Source: CAYGLV01 sp964351025
GTDB taxonomy: Bacteria; Actinomycetota; Thermoleophilia; Gaiellales; Gaiellaceae
Direction: 5' to 3'
NCBI GenBank assembly: GCA_964351025.1
Contig: CAYGLV010000094.1
Span: 1-5,226 of the forward strand
DNA: 5,226 nt
Part shown: positions 5,003 through 5,226 of the stretch, piece by piece
How the letters are laid out: every line of letters begins with the position of its first letter
How positions within the stretch are numbered: position 1 is the stretch's first letter
Program-made: the position numbers and the translations under genes
The notes under the pieces: model-generated
What the model was told of the DNA's origin: nothing
Database searches by the model: none
What the model saw: the letters and a program-made list of their open reading frames with translations, nothing else

Positions 5003-5165
5003 GGGCTCGTTTCAGAATGAAGCGCTGTGCCGCCGGCCCACGCTGGGCGGCACGAGAACGTCGTCCTCAGTCGCCTCGATAGCGCTGCTATCGAGGCTCC
5101 CTGCGTCCTCGCCTCGCACTCGCCCATCGTGCCCCGTCGGCGAGCCGTCATTCTGAAACGAGCCC
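5003..5165. repeat. 163-bp element bounded by perfect 18-bp inverted repeats, with three internal hairpins
   Basis: GGGCTCGTTTCAGAATGA at 5003-5020 is exactly complementary to TCATTCTGAAACGAGCCC at 5148-5165. Between the arms lie three hairpins: GTGCCGCC/GGCGGCAC (5027-5034 and 5046-5053, 8 bp), GCCTCGATAGC/GCTATCGAGGC (5073-5083 and 5087-5097, 11 bp, 3-nt loop) and CTCGCC/GGCGAG (5119-5124 and 5139-5144, 6 bp). As RNA this would fold into a closing stem with three arms, a cloverleaf-like multiloop. No reading frame or transposase is inside. It could be a small non-autonomous mobile element (MITE-like), a dispersed palindromic repeat or a structured RNA. No clear target-site duplication flanks it. 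It begins one base after a probable stop codon of a minus-strand gene and could also stop transcription from either side. Confidence 0.75.
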
Positions 5166-5166
5166 T

Positions 5167-5226
5167 TTAGGCCCCGGCGGCGGGCGGTGCGCCCGCCGGC
5201 CGTAGATCAGGGCCCTCCACGAACTG
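5167..5226 (-). CDS. Probable 3' end of a minus-strand gene (partial)
   Basis: Reading leftward from the window edge, one frame gives QFVEGPDLRPAGAPPAAGA and then TAA at 5169-5167. An Ala/Pro/Gly-rich tail like this is common at the C-terminus of actinobacterial proteins. Only 19 codons are visible, so no function can be assigned. A second minus frame runs on into the inverted-repeat arm, ends there in GLVSE and a TGA, and cannot be excluded. Confidence 0.3.
   Translation of the reverse strand, partial: QFVEGPDLRPAGAPPAAGA

Noticed and set aside
1..5226. CRISPR array or rRNA genes
   Set aside because: No regularly spaced repeats and no conserved rRNA segments were seen on either strand.

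Overview
The DNA is GC-rich with high third-position GC in its genes, and GTG starts are common. It carries an HD-GYP membrane protein and a stand-alone LuxR-type helix-turn-helix protein of a kind I associate with Actinomycetota, possibly Thermoleophilia (Solirubrobacterales/Gaiellales). That placement is inferred from style, not from a marker gene.

Left part (1-2847) is a restriction-modification island. Positions 1-305 hold no gene I can support. A DNA methyltransferase (306-1655, +) with DPFAGVGTT and TSPPY motifs runs tail-to-tail into an Eco29kI-type GIY-YIG restriction endonuclease (1638-2300, -), and the two 3' ends overlap by 18 bp. Divergent from the endonuclease, after only 41 bp, come two small translationally coupled genes (2342-2662 and 2659-2847, +): an unrecognised 106-residue protein and a 62-residue protein with an Ada-like H-x3-C...C-x2-C zinc-binding pattern. 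The methylase should protect host DNA at the site cut by the endonuclease. The role of the two small genes is unknown, but their position suggests accessory or regulatory parts of the same island.

Middle part (2848-4314): a short convergent gap with a T-run and a perfect Shine-Dalgarno sequence in front of a 31-codon reading frame, then a 458-residue membrane HD-GYP protein (2938-4314, -), predicted to degrade cyclic di-GMP in response to a signal sensed by its membrane domain.

Right part (4315-5226) is mostly regulatory. A 72-bp divergent region holds a promoter-like sequence whose spacer is filled by a 7-2-7 inverted repeat (TCCCCCT-AA-AGGGGTA), followed by a strong ribosome binding site and a 21-codon reading frame. 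The next 150 bp carry a cluster of DnaA-box-like 9-mers, one of them perfect. Then comes a 111-residue protein that is essentially a LuxR/NarL DNA-binding domain (4603-4938, -), a natural candidate to read the 7-2-7 repeat. The window ends with a 163-bp element bounded by perfect 18-bp inverted repeats and containing three hairpins. It abuts the probable 3' end of another minus-strand gene.
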